Source of the DNA: Globisporangium splendens
Taxonomy: Eukaryota; Oomycota; Peronosporomycetes; Pythiales; Pythiaceae
Direction: 5' to 3'
NCBI GenBank assembly: GCA_006386115.1
Contig: VFIW01000109.1
Coordinates: 1 to 64,000, forward strand
DNA: 64,000 nt
Both the position numbers and the translations under genes were made by a program. The notes beneath the pieces were generated by a model. That model saw nothing but the letters and a program-made list of their open reading frames with translations. It made no database searches and had not been told where the DNA came from. Positions 10,021-21,480 of the stretch are shown here, one piece after another (position 1 is the stretch's first letter; every line of letters starts with the position of its first letter).

Positions 10021-11014
10021 CTAGCAGTCCTCTCTGTAATCAAACATAATTTCTTCCCCTGCCTTGATGGGTTTGATCGAAAAAACAGCAATCCGTAACG
10101 AATTGCAGATCAACCACGTCTACTTTTGCAATCTGGTTATGTGAATGATTCTTGAATCGGGCATTGTTGGCGTGTCGAGATAGGTTGATGATCACTGTGT
10201 CGGATATTCCAATCGCGTACACGTTTCGGTGGCGCGAATGACGAGCTTTCTTTTCTGACTCGCATATCAACTCCGCCACAAACTCCGCCACAAATACACC
10301 CTTTGCAATGCTCTCACTCGCATATAAACCACGCCCATCAGCACCGCTTTCCCGAACAATTGTGGCAGCGCATTGGAGATCTTGAAGAGCACGGTCGGTA
10401 CATTGGTTTCCCACTGAACATGTCGAATCCCCACACTCGACATTCTTCGACCGGTTTTGACAGCGAGATCCGCGCTTCCGCTTGCAGCTGCATGTTGCGT
10501 TCATCACACTGAGACAGCGGTCGCGAAGCACAGCGCCAATATTTGCCGATACTTTGTTGAACCCATTCGCGGTAGCGAGTGCCTTCTTGATAACGCGCTC
10601 TGAAATGCGTCTCCGGTTGTCGTACGTGTTCCCTTGCAGAAGCTCTGGAGCCTGCTTCTGGATGCATTCCACCACATCGCTGAGTAAAATGCGATCCATG
10701 TCACGGAGTCTCTGGATAAGACACTCAATCGCTTGCCTCTTTGCCAATGAAAAGTTCTTCCGCTCTGCATAAATTGTTTCGCCATTTGCTGTTGCAAATA
10801 TTTGCTTGGACTTCGTCAACCAGCTGCGAAACGTCAAAAGGTTGGCATTTACCTCTGTCGCGAATTTAAGCTGGGTAGCTCTCAGGTTTCGTGCTTTCAA
10901 CGCTCTCCAATTTGAGAGCGTTTCCTTGATAAAACGAATTGGGTAGTTTTCAGCGCCGCTTTCTTTCACCATATCAGGTATGGCGCACTCTGTGTTGGGT
11001 CTCTTGGTCCGCAT
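10021..11014 (-). pseudogene. AWS-SET methyltransferase gene with the same frameshift, right copy
   Basis: This mirrors 4478-5471, with start at 11014 and the same homopolymer lesion (A6 at 10080-10085 on the plus strand). The peptide up to the lesion is identical to the left copy. The shared defect means the lesion predates the duplication, was spread by gene conversion, or is a real feature of the locus that both copies keep. Confidence 0.75.
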
Positions 11015-12167
11015 ATCACTTTCTTCGTATCCGCCGTTTCCTGCTGTTCATCACAAATCAGCCCACAATAACAGCGATAGCTTCGCTCCGCTCGATCTCT
11101 ACACACGCAATAAAACGACAGCACACGCATCACTCCCAAGCACACAGCAAAAGCGTTCGGCATGCACTTGTGCGGTCGACAACTGTCTGGTACAGAACAA
11201 CTCTGCGAATGAGACCCATAGAGCAGAAACAATGCTCGTTGAACACGTGGCGGCGCGCTGAGACAATTCCAACCACCCATCTGCGACTGGCCGATCCAAC
11301 AGACTGGCCCAGCCACTAAACGGATCCACCCATCAACACAATCCACTCGCCAACCCATTCAACTACCAGTCTGATCCTTTAACGCCCGCCAGTCCAAGCT
11401 GCCCTGAGATAAGCGAATAATCTTCACAGTAAACTTTCCATCCGTCATTCTCTGTTTTGGAACAGATTTGTTTAATTGGCTCACCACTGAGCCAATATTT
11501 AACTTTTAAAGACGATCCTGAGCTCTAAATATACCTAAGAAAATACGAGGTTGCGATAAAAACCAGTCCCATGATGTGCGGTCAAATTTTCTCCACAACG
11601 AAACGAAACGAATCCGCCGGCGAGGGTGTCCCCGGCCATCTCATCGCAACTGGCTCGGAAATGCGATGTGTGAGGGTTTTGTGTTTTAGACCATGATACG
11701 TTGCCGCTAGATAAAATTTGGCTTCGCCAACGTTTTTCTCGTATGAAATCACCACTGGAAAATATGAGTGGATAATGCTTCAAGAATAATATCTTTTTTG
11801 TTGTTTTCCAAGAGTTATTACATGTTTGAGTGAGGTAGGCTGCAGGCTCAAACAATTAGAGTAATTTTTGCAGCTGCCATGTGGGCAGTTTTGTGAAATA
11901 CCATGAATGTCTGGCCATTGATCGTTTACTCGAAAACATGGGAGTTGATTTACAGTGTGCCTTCACTGAACGCCGAAACCCCTCTCAGATATATCACTTT
12001 TTTTGACTGTGCGATCAGGCACGAAGCCTAGACTCCAACTGCTTATTTTTCAATAGGATAGAAAACAACTCAACACAAATGTGCACACACAACAACACAG
12101 TCAACATCCAAAATTTACTTATTGAGAACATCCTTGACGATTTTACTCAAACGCTTTGGCATCCAAT

Positions 12168-12268
12168 TCAGAGCCACAATCACACTCGGTTTCAGTATGC
12201 GCTATATGACATCTGATACAGAGCCACAATCACGCTCGGTTTCAGTATGCGCTATATGACATCTGATA
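12168..12268. repeat. 50-bp tandem units, right arm
   Basis: Two full units mirror those of the left arm, but with the T and C variants in swapped order. The inner partial unit is replaced by TTTGGCATCCAATTCAGAG. Confidence 0.8.
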
Positions 12269-12432
12269 ATAAACGATCGAGAGGGAGAGAGAGAGATTGA
12301 GTGCATCGAAATGGATAAGAAGAAACCCGATAGAGAGCTTGCTTTGCAGCAGCAGCAGAGAGCCCTGATAGAGAGCCATTTGGCTCGTGCTCTCTGTATG
12401 TCATTATCAAAAGAGAGGGACGCACTGTGCCT

Positions 12433-12449
12433 GTTTAGGGACCCTAAAC
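12433..12449. repeat. 17-bp TTTAGGG palindrome at the outer end of the right arm (junction 3)
   Basis: GTTTAGGGACCCTAAAC, mirror of 3043-3059. The 23-bp context is identical to the copy that ends the left direct repeat. Confidence 0.85.
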
Positions 12450-12452
12450 CCT

Positions 12453-13668
12453 ACAACACCACCAACACTCGACGATACTCCACGCCACTTTCGGATATTT
12501 ACTCGCAATCACACTGCCCGGCTCTTTACACACTCAACACACCATGTCACGGATCACACTTCACTCGACACTACAGCAGTCACAAACAAACAACTCAGCA
12601 CCATCTGCTATATGCTTCGTGGGTTCCTGTCAGCACACACAATATACATTTGCTCGCTTTTATCCATGTGTCCGACATTCCACACAAATGTTGATGAGTA
12701 TCGAGTCTGCGCAGACACAGTGATCATTACAGTTACTCAGATACACAAACTTGCATACAATCTCGCACTCTGCATGTTTCTAAACACTCCTATCATCCTT
12801 CTTGTTGTCTCAGTACCCTTGTATCATTCACTCACACACTCATTCCAAATATCACCAATCACAATACCATCTACAATGTATGATACTTCACACCACTTTG
12901 GAATATCCACTTACACCCACACTGCCCAGCTCTTCACACACTCAGCACACCATGTCACGGATCACACTTCACTCGACACTACAGCAGTCACAAACAAACA
13001 ACTCAGCTACTTATGTTGTATGCTTCGTGAGTTCCTCTTCGCGCACACAATATACATCTACTCACATTCATCAGTATCATCATCACAAACCATATGATAT
13101 GTACGACACTAGAATTCACATTTTTGCGTTTGTAGTCTTATTCTCACATAATGTCATACAAATTCACTTTACGTGGTTCTTCTCTCAACATCACATCCAT
13201 ATACATACTTGAGGTGTCACCATATCCACACACATGATATGTTGCTCGCGCGCTCCATCAAACAACAAACAAGTGTGTCCGACATTGTATACAAATGTTG
13301 ATGAGTATTGAGTCTGCGCAGACACGATGATCATTGAAGTGGTACAGTGTATGTATACATGTCAGGAGGTACCACATCGTGTTGCATCGTTACAGTTACG
13401 CAGGTACACAAACTTTCATACAATCTCGCACTCTACATGTTTACTAACACTCATATCACACTCGTTGCTGTTGCCTTCCATGCATCAGTCACCAATGTCA
13501 TGCTTCGACTTGCTCACATCAGGAATATTGGTAGCTCAAGCAGGCGGAGCACAATCCCACATCTGCACAAGTCTCATACGAACCTGCTGAGTATTTCGAA
13601 TATACATGCGCTGCCCAAGTATAGTGGTACAGTGTATAGTGGTACAGTGTATGTATACGTAACAGGAG
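12453..13668. repeat. Repetitive non-coding stretch with two ~400-bp-spaced modules
   Basis: A module containing CACCATGTCACGGATCACAC and ACTACAGCAGTCACAAACAA occurs near 12530-12650 and again near 12940-13060. A TGTTGATGAGTAT...GTCTGCGCAGACAC motif occurs near 12690 and 13298. Diverged forms of the 129-bp satellite core (CAAACTT(T/G)CATACAATCTCGCACTCT) lie near 12740 and 13405. Open frames here are low-complexity His/Thr/Ser reading of the repeats. No gene is supported. Confidence 0.7.
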
Positions 13669-14520
13669 GTACCACCATCGTGTTGCCTATGTAATGTTAC
13701 GCAGGTATACAAACTTTCATTCAATTTGGTTCATTACTGACGTCACGCGAGCATAGTGTCGATATCAAGTGTGCCGTGTACATAGACGAGTCAGGAAGTA
13801 CCACTGTCGTGTTGTCCACATAAAATTACATAAGTATACAAACTTTCATACAATTTGCATTTATATTGAGGTCGCGCAAGCAGAGTGTCGATTACAAGGG
13901 TACCGTGTACATAGACGAGTCAGGAAGTACCACTGTCGTGTTGCCCGCATAAAGTTACATAGGTATACAAACTTTCATACAATTTGCCTTTATATTCGCT
14001 TTCTATTGTCCCAATCACACTCGCACCTGTGGAAATCGATATTTGTCGCATAGCCGTGCGTCCCCCGTCAAATGTGATACTTCCATCGCATTCCCCATAC
14101 AAAAATACATACAAGTGCAAGTTTTCACGAGGTTTCGAGCACTTTTGCATGACACTCAAATAGAGTGGTACACGATGCATAGACAGGTCTGAAAGTCCCA
14201 CAGTCGTGTTCGCGATACAAAAGTAGGCAGGTATACAAAGTTTCATACAAATTGGCCCCCCCCCTGTAGCCCGCGCTGCAAGCACATTCGTCTTTGACTT
14301 CCATTGAGTATACTATACAAACTGACAGACAAATAGATGTGGTCCACCCTAACCATGTTTCTATTTAGACCTAATTGAAATATTTCATGCAGAAACCCCG
14401 AAGATATCGGTGGTTAAGTTAATATAGAAAAGCCGAGCCAAAATTGCTCGTCATGGTTTTGCCGGCAGAGCCTAACCACTTTGACTTGAAATTTGTATGA
14501 TGACGAGCCTTTTTAGGGAC
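13669..14520. repeat. Right copy of the long direct repeat
   Basis: It matches 1-923 at an offset of 13668 up to a single-base indel near 14068 and then the 70-bp indel. It opens with the 129-bp satellite units (13669, 13798, 13927). The match ends at TTTAGGGAC (14512-14520), which is half of the junction palindrome. The sequence then changes to TCATTCGGGTGGG. Confidence 0.85.
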
Positions 14521-15409
14521 TCATTCGGGTGGGTACTGAAAGTGTAGTGAGTAATTTGGTATAAACGTGGATCTGGGTCGGGTGGGCTTTCTCACGCCAC
14601 GGGTTTCTAAAAATGACGTGTTCTTTTTATGGCGGTCTTCGCAGGAGGCTCGACAGCACCGCCGTCACCATTGTCGCGATGCCTGTGCTGCAAGCATTCG
14701 AAGAGCTCACTTGAGCATTCTACACAGCCAATTCATCGCAGTCGCGCAAGATATGGCACTACGGCCGTCGTTGGGGGAGGGGGGTTATACAGCTCCAGTG
14801 TAAGTGCGCACACTGCGTTGCTTTTGGCTGGAGGGATGGTGATTGAGCAGGAAGGAAGGGGTGCACTGGCAGATGCGGGGAAAAGGGATGCGTAATGTTG
14901 ACAGTGAAACCCGAGTCTCTGCAGGTGGGTCTCTGCACACCCACCCGCAAGTCAGGGCGGTTCTGGCCGGGTGGATGGGCAACTCGACCAATAAAAACCA
15001 ATAGAACAACGAGGGAGCGATACAACTGATCATGAGTGGCTATTAGTGTGAATAAAGCAGCTTTAGGATCCAATCGCTGTGCCAGAGGCAGGTGAGCTGC
15101 GCAGCCCGGTCTCCGACTGGAATGGGTCCATGGGCTCGTGGGCGGGCCTGCATGAAAGAGAGCCATGCGTTCGAAACGTGAGGAGCGTCGAGACCGCTGT
15201 CCCCACTCACTTCTCGTCCAGCACGCCAAGAGTGAGTCGTTGGTCCATGTGCCATGTCTGTATGTCTTTGTGATTGAGTGACGTGTAGTGCGTGCACGCA
15301 CGACAATATGCTCACGTCTCCTCCCTCTGTTTTTATTGCCGATTGGCATTCGTTTCCGAATAGACTCGTTGTTCTTCGCACACCCCACTCCTTCCTGCTT
15401 TATTCAACT
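14521..15409. other. Intergenic region upstream of the first cyclin gene, with CCAAT boxes
   Basis: No gene is supported. Two CCAAT motifs on the plus strand (14988-14992 and 14998-15002) lie about 410-420 bp before the cyclin start and are the only regulatory-looking elements I could pick out. Confidence 0.4.
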
Positions 15410-16485
15410 ATGGCTATTGAAGATCTATTTTGCGAAGAAGAGAGCGTGACGCTGGCGTGCCTTGAGGAGTCGTCCAGTGCGCCTATTATAACAGTGGACG
15501 CGAATGAGGTCCTGGACATGCTACTGCAGCAGGAAGCTCGCGGAGGGTGCATCGAGCGGAACCCCAAATACTTGAGCGATGTCCAGTGCCACGGCATGGA
15601 ATCGACGTGGCGCCGCAAGATCTGCCACTGGATGTTCGAGGTCCGTTCCGCAATGTATACTATGATGTCTGAACGTTGATGAAACTCACTTCTTTTTTCT
15701 TTTGCATTATTTAGACTGGAAAGGCGTTCGAGCTCGCCAAAGACACCGTCGGCTGCGCGATTCATTTTATGGACCAATATTTGTCCGTTCTCTCAGTCGA
15801 CAAGATCATGCTCCAGCTCCTGTCCATGGTGTGTATGTACGTGGCATCCAAGATGCACGAGTCTCAGCCCATATCAATGGATGAAATGGATCTCCTGTCG
15901 CAGCGAAAATTTCCCCGTCAAGATATCTGCGCTGTCGAGAGCCAACTGCTCCAAGTGCTCGGTTGGAGGTTGACCCCACCAACATCATTTACTTTCGCCA
16001 GGGACTTCATTCAGACCCTTGATATTCCTGACAAGCAAGAACTCGAGACCCAGGTGCTTGACTTTCTTCAGGATGTGACCGAGGACGTGACATCTTTGCG
16101 GTTTAAGAACTCCAGCATCGGTATCTCGGCTGTTCAAGTGGTATGGAACGCGCGTCGCCTTCGTAAACCCAGCACCGTTGTCAAGGATGCCATCCACTCC
16201 TTAAATCTGAACACTGGTGATCATGTGACTTGCTACCGGTGGTTGCGAGAGGTGCACCATTCCAAGCACCACCAACCACGTTTTATTAGCGTCGAAGAGC
16301 CCAAGATTGATCCATCTCGCTCGGTCAGCCCCACTTCCGTCGAAGATGCCGTGGCAATTGCCTCCCACCAAGTGGAAGCGCATCTTGATGATAACGTTTT
16401 TGTGAACGAGAAAATCCGTCCAGTGTCAGCATCAGACGATGATGACGCGCCGAAGAAGAAGAAAGCGCGTCACAATTCTTGTTAG
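15410..16485 (+). CDS. Cyclin (cyclin-box protein, D/A-like), copy 1
   Basis: The gene has two exons, 15410-15640 and 15715-16485, giving 333 residues. The intron begins GTCCGT and ends TTTAG and is in phase 0. The N-terminal cyclin box spans residues about 45-175, with RRKICHWMFEV, AIHFMDQYLS, LLSMVCMYVASKMHES and the tail LLQVLGWRLTPPTSFTFARDF. A second, weaker helical box follows to about residue 255. The C-terminus is acidic then basic (DDDDAPKKKKARH), a likely nuclear signal. The family binds and activates cyclin-dependent kinases. The subtype (G1/S D-like versus other) cannot be fixed by eye. A second cyclin lies convergently 360 bp downstream and shares the first intron position exactly, which argues for local duplication. 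Confidence 0.85.
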
Positions 16486-16842
16486 TGCGTGCTTCTTTGT
16501 GAATACAGCTCTGACCAATGTCAAGCTTCTGTCCTTCGGCATCATTAGGAATGGAGAGTAGCCTTGACGACACGCAGTGTGTAGACTTCACTTGGGATGG
16601 CATCGATCCCAAGCCTCCACTGCTTGATTGTTATTTAAGTGAACACGATGGCGTTATTTAAAAAAAAGACAAGGAACTTTGTGGGAGTGTGTCACGGATA
16701 TGTGGGGTTTACAATGTGCACCAGGAACGCAACAAATTTGAACAAAGGAAACAGACCACCACAAACCCTCGCGGCACAATCGTACCAATGTTGAACGACT
16801 TCGACATCAGTTTATTCATATTGACCAAAAGGTTCAGTATTT

Positions 16843-18088
16843 CTAAATAAGTTTACGCTGGTAGAATTCCGCTGTGCGAACTCTTTTGGGTTTCCGCTGA
16901 TTGTCTAGCAAGAGATAGGAGTCCTTATCGCTGTCGTCGTCGTCAGCAGTACGTTTTTCTTCAAATAAACCGCAGAAATCAGTAGCCCACGCTAGACTGA
17001 ATAGGTGCTCACCAAGATCGGCATCAACCGAGCACGGACTGCGAGCGATGCTAAATCCGTTGACTTCTTTAACTTCGGCAACCGAGCTGACTTCACTGCT
17101 GTTCTTAGAGTGATACAGACGAACCAAATAGTGGTATGCGTCGACCATTTCCGATGCACGTAAAAATTCCAGCGACGAGACCACCTTTGCAAACAAGTCT
17201 TCCACTTCTATCTGAAGAATCTTGATGTGTATGTATACTGCTGTAATCGCAAGAGTGGACGAGCGATAACCAACAGATTCATAATCTGCAAACACAGACA
17301 TAGAGAGTCAGTAATAGGAAGGCTTTGAAGCCCAAGCGTGGACAATGTTACCTTCAGTCACATCTTGCAGAAATTCCATCACAGAATCAAGAAGATTTTG
17401 GTCGTCGTCAATACGAAGAGCGAAGGTCAGATCTCGAGCAAACGTGAAAGGTGTGAGCGGGCTCAGCTTCCAATCCATGACCTTCATCACCTCTGCTTCG
17501 ACTTTCCAGATATCTTTTCTGGAAAACTTGTTTTCGCACAGCACCTTCATTTCGTCCTTGGGTTTGATGATCAAAACACAAAATACTCGTGGTTAGTGAT
17601 ACGGCAGCGAGGCAGGTTCCATAGACAATCTAACCATTGAAATTGGCTGAGACTCGCTCATTTTTGACGCAACGGAGAGCGAAACCAATGACAGCAACTG
17701 GAGCTTGTGCTTGGAGACGGAATGGCTGGACAAGTATTGATCCATGTAGTTTATCGCACATCCGACAGTATCCTTTGCCATGTCGAATGCACGTCCAGTC
17801 TAATCAAAAATGGCACGACATACCAATGTAAGATGCAGATATCTTCGAGCGACGCAGACGAAAAGCTATTACCTCAAACATCCAGCGGCTCATTTTCTGG
17901 CGCCACGAGGCGAGCATGCCATCGCGTTGCACCTCTTGCAAGTACAAACTGTTTCGCTTGCAACCACTTCGCGTTTCATGAAGCAAGAGCCGCTGAAGCG
18001 TCTCAATTGGCTCGACTACTGGAGAAACCGAGGTGGTGGAGCCGCTGTGCAACAGTGGATTCCAGTCGCAATGACCTTCAGCCGTCAT
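16843..18088 (-). CDS. Cyclin (cyclin-box protein), copy 2
   Basis: The gene has four exons read on the minus strand: 18088-17873, 17799-17635, 17556-17352 and 17285-16843, giving about 342 residues. The first intron (after SRWMFEV) is at the same place and phase as in the neighbouring cyclin. The two further introns, before DEMKVLCENKF and before DYESVGYRSS, are absent from copy 1. The cyclin box contains AINYMDQYLSSHSVS, VASKMSESQPISM and VMDWKLSPLTPFTFARD. The tail is acidic (DDDDSDKDS) and then basic (RKPKRVR). The acceptor of the second intron (CCCAAG) is weak and was chosen because it restores alignment with copy 1. The start could instead be an in-frame ATG 11 codons upstream. Confidence 0.78.
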
Positions 18089-19951
18089 TGATTGGCGTGA
18101 TGTGTCAACCCGTCGCTCCATGTGCCCGGTTAACGGTGTATAGATGGCAATGCAAATGAGTAAATGAGACCATTGCTGGTTATCTACCCATCGCCCTCGG
18201 GACGCGACTTTCGCGTCGTTGGCTTCAGGCCTGTGATCCGCTGCGGGACGGAATAATTGGCTGCACAGGACAAAGCCATTTTCGTTCACCTCCACCACCA
18301 ACACCCATGCAAACGAAAGGGTGCGGAGCTTTTCGCTTTAAAGGCGCTGTGATTGGCGAAAAACCTCTTTTTTCTTGATCGTTCCACTAATCAAAATAGG
18401 TAGCTGTAGGTGTTTTAGCCTATGCTGTCATTGCATTGGACGATTGTGTCCCGAACGCAAAGCATCCAATGTTGGGGACACTCGATTCAAACAATTTACA
18501 GAAATAGTCGCTTCTTGTCTCTCTCTTTGCAAGGACACGCACGAGACTGTTGCTGTAGGCGCAGAGTGTCACTGCGGCGGCCGACGGGAAGAAGAATCAA
18601 CAACAGCGTTTTTAACGAAAGTCCACGTCAGTCCACTGCAACCAACCGTGCATCTTGTGCATTCGTTCATCACTTCGTTGGCTGACATTCATGGTGGGCC
18701 GTCTCCAGCTGCATGCGTACATGGCGGAAGGACAGAAACCGCTCTTGCAGCAAGAGTCTTGCTTTCTCTTCTGGATGTTTCTGCAGCCACATGATGGTCG
18801 TGGATGTCAAAGGGACTGGTGCTTCCAAAACTGACATCGAAATTTATGAGCCGCTCGTTTTGCTGGCCACACCCACGTCACACGCTGCGTGAAGATACCT
18901 CCTCCAGCAGTCTTCTGCGCCAGTCCCCTCTCTAAAACTGACCTCTCCCTCCCCTCTCCCGGATGGGCGACCTGTCCGTCCATCGTGAAGAAATGCGACG
19001 TGTGGTTGGTCGCACGTTTGACTCCTTTCACTCTCACAATTGCGTGTTTCCTCCTGAAGAAGAAGAAGCGTGCTTTTGGGGATACTGTACATCGAGGATC
19101 ACGACCAACCTCATGCGAATGGGTGTTGTTTTTGCCAAAGCAATACAAGTGTCCCAACGAGTCGAATTTTGTGTTTCTGTTGCACGAACAATGCAGTCTC
19201 CACAGTGTTTGTTTGAGTGTGTGTGTGTGTGTTTTTTTTGCATGGGCGATTGAGCTGGCCGATTCGGAAAAAGAAAACCCATCCGCATTCTCTACTGTAC
19301 GATGGAATATCAGCCAATGAAAGGAGTGGATCGGCTCGCGCAGCTTCAACGCCGAGCCACTTTGTACGGTATCCGGATAGTATGGCTGGAGCGGGTGATT
19401 CGAGGGAACCCAAGGGGTAGGGCGATGCGCACTTGTCGTGAACGCAAGTTGCGTGGGGTTGTGGGCGAGGGTTTTTTGCAGTTGGTGCGGGGGGGCGAAT
19501 GTGATAGAAAAGAGGAAGAAGATCATGGGAGGAAAAGCGGAAGAAACGGTTTTTGGGTTTGAGGCTGGGCGGGTCTGGTCTGGCAGGCTTGCAGGCACAC
19601 TGGCAGGCAGCCCAGCCACACCGGCTGTCGGATCACAATCGCAACACCACAGTGGCAACTGGGCCGCAAACCACCACCGCCGCACGCACGCGTGCTCAGC
19701 CAGAGAGCGTTCCGCCCCTCAACCAGAAAGGAAATCGCCGCGTCGATCTCGAAACGGACGGCTGGTCGCAAAAGAAGCCAAGCAGGAACGCGCACAGAAA
19801 GAAGCACTCATCCCGACCATCCATCTATCCACCCATCGGCCGAAAATACCTGCCGATCCGTCTTTTGATCCTCCCTCTGAACAACACCGAAAGAACGTCT
19901 GCACTTACTTGTCCTTCCGCGTGCCAGACAGCCCACTGCGTCAAAGCAACA
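18089..19951. other. Long divergent intergenic region
   Basis: This lies between a minus-strand cyclin and a plus-strand CCT-motif gene. It contains an ATTGG (inverted CCAAT) motif near 18351, a GT-rich microsatellite around 19218-19240 that runs into T8, and several frames without homology-like sequence. I see no supported gene. It may hold long leaders or upstream exons of the CCT gene. Confidence 0.4.
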
Positions 19952-21013
19952 ATGATCGACACGGAAGCCGCCGACACGCTCCTGAGCCTCTCGGCTCCTG
20001 ATGACCGCAAGTTTGCGTCCCCACTGTATTCGAACGAGATGCCATGGCACGCCAACAAGAAGCGCTCGTTCAATTCGTTTAGTCCATCACCGAATGTGAT
20101 GGCCAGCTCCCTGCCAACGTCGTCATCTTTTATGCAGCAGCAGCACGCTGGAGAAGGACGATTTGGCTCCATGTCGCTCTTGGCACACAACATTCAAGAA
20201 CGACCACTGACGTCGATGATTCCGCGCAAGAGTGCCCACCGTGACGACGACGACAGCGACGAAGACATGGATACGGACCAAGAAGACATGTACGACAGCA
20301 AAGAGCGCATGCGCTATCGCTCGCCTTTCGATGGACTCGTGGCGGCTGCAAGAGACTATGCCGATATCTCCAACCAGGACGAGAATGACAGCTTTGCGTC
20401 CTCCTCGACGAAGAGCTCAGCGTCGAGACCGATCATGATCCCAATGCACCCGAACCGCCACAAGCAGCAAAGCAGTGGCGCGACTTCGTTCCGCTCCGAA
20501 TTCGGTAGTGCTCCTGCGAGGTCGAACTTGTCGCGAGTAAAGGAAGACTCGTCCTTTTTTTGCCTCGACAGCAGCCCCACTGGCGTCGAAGAAGACAGCG
20601 AATGGTTCGACTCGTACCGCGAGAGTACCGAATACAAGCAGCGCGCACGTCTCGCGTCGATTTGTTCTTCCGATGGTGGTAGCGAGTACGGCGGTCTTGG
20701 TCGCAAGAACTTTGAAGGGTTCTTGCGCATGGACATCTCGGAACGAGACGAGAATGACCGCTTCCTTGACAACCAAAACCAGCTGCAGGAGGGCATGTCA
20801 CCGCCAGACTCTCGATACATCGGCAGTTACTCCCCTGAGGCTCGGAGAAAACGCATTGAGCGCTTCCTGGAGAAGCGCAAGCACCGCGTGTGGTCGAAGA
20901 AGGTGGACTACGATGTGCGCAAGAATTTTGCAAATTCGCGTTTACGTGTTAAAGGTCGTTTTGTGAAGAAAGAAGACGAAGAGTTGCTGTGCCAGCTCAT
21001 GAGTTTTACATGA
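19952..21013 (+). CDS. CCT-motif protein (CONSTANS/CO-like/TOC1 motif)
   Basis: This is an intronless gene of 353 residues starting at the ATG at 19952, the first in a context that yields a coherent protein. Upstream in-frame sequence from 19553 looks like untranslated leader. Most of the protein is Ser/Asp-rich and disordered, with an acidic run (DDDDSDEDMDTDQEDMYDS) near residues 95-115. The conserved part is the C-terminal CCT motif at about residues 298-341: RRKRIERFLEKRKHRVW followed by KVDYDVRKNFANSRLRVKGRF. In plants this motif mediates nuclear localisation and contact with NF-Y/CCAAT complexes. Stramenopile CCT proteins are known, but this one's role is not. Confidence 0.85.
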   Translation: MIDTEAADTLLSLSAPDDRKFASPLYSNEMPWHANKKRSFNSFSPSPNVMASSLPTSSSFMQQQHAGEGRFGSMSLLAHNIQERPLTSMIPRKSAHRDDDDSDEDMDTDQEDMYDSKERMRYRSPFDGLVAAARDYADISNQDENDSFASSSTKSSASRPIMIPMHPNRHKQQSSGATSFRSEFGSAPARSNLSRVKEDSSFFCLDSSPTGVEEDSEWFDSYRESTEYKQRARLASICSSDGGSEYGGLGRKNFEGFLRMDISERDENDRFLDNQNQLQEGMSPPDSRYIGSYSPEARRKRIERFLEKRKHRVWSKKVDYDVRKNFANSRLRVKGRFVKKEDEELLCQLMSFT

Positions 21014-21480
21014 TAGTGCCGTGCTATATCGAGGAGCGCTGGCTAGAGATGCTGCGGAGGCGACAACTCGGTGGAGAACGAATTTCATTGACGATGGCTG
21101 CGAGCGAGCTTTTCCTCGCTCTTTATGTCGCTCGTAGCTTTTTGGTTGTCGTCGTCCATTTTCCCCATTAATGCAAAGTCAGCGGCCCGTGTGTAGTGTA
21201 GATTAGGACCCTTTACCAGTTTTATGAACAAACGAATAAAAAAAACTCCAATAAACAAAAGCAAATCTATTCCATCTTTGTCTTCCACACGTAAACCACG
21301 CATTCTCGGTATGCAATCGCTAGAAGATTTGATTCGCGTCCATTCGCCGCCAGTTGATACCGCAAGCTTCTTCAGAAAGTAGGGTTGGTGTGCGTGCACC
21401 GGCACATCCATCTGCAGCCCGTGCTTCAACTTGTCCTCGTATGATATGTTACAGTACGGTTTGGCGTGTTCTCGAGGCTG

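Larger units (their letters stand above)
7858..12452. repeat. Right arm of the 9.4-kb inverted repeat
   Basis: This is the reverse complement of 3040-7634 with rare substitutions. Outside 12452 the sequence no longer matches the left flank, and I see no target-site duplication (left flank ends GCGTTTG, right flank begins ACAACACC). The stretches 9440-10020 and 11015-12150 contain no gene I can support. Confidence 0.95.

Noticed and set aside
3040..12452. The palindrome as a pure read or assembly artefact
   Set aside because: The arms differ at several sites and the spacer is unique with different inner-end sequence. An artefact is not excluded, but the sequence itself favours a real duplication.
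12311..13694. Several overlapping open frames of 90-240 codons
   Set aside because: They are His/Thr/Ser-rich readings of tandem repeats, overlap one another in different frames, and show no domain-like sequence.
1..14520. The two direct repeats as LTRs of one giant retrotransposon
   Set aside because: The repeats contain satellite units, lack TG/CA ends and primer sites, and the inside holds an inverted duplication and host-type gene fragments rather than one gag-pol unit.
18807..19685. A 292-codon minus-strand frame
   Set aside because: It begins at a non-ATG codon, is low-complexity, and overlaps the leader region of the CCT-motif gene. No conserved segment is visible.
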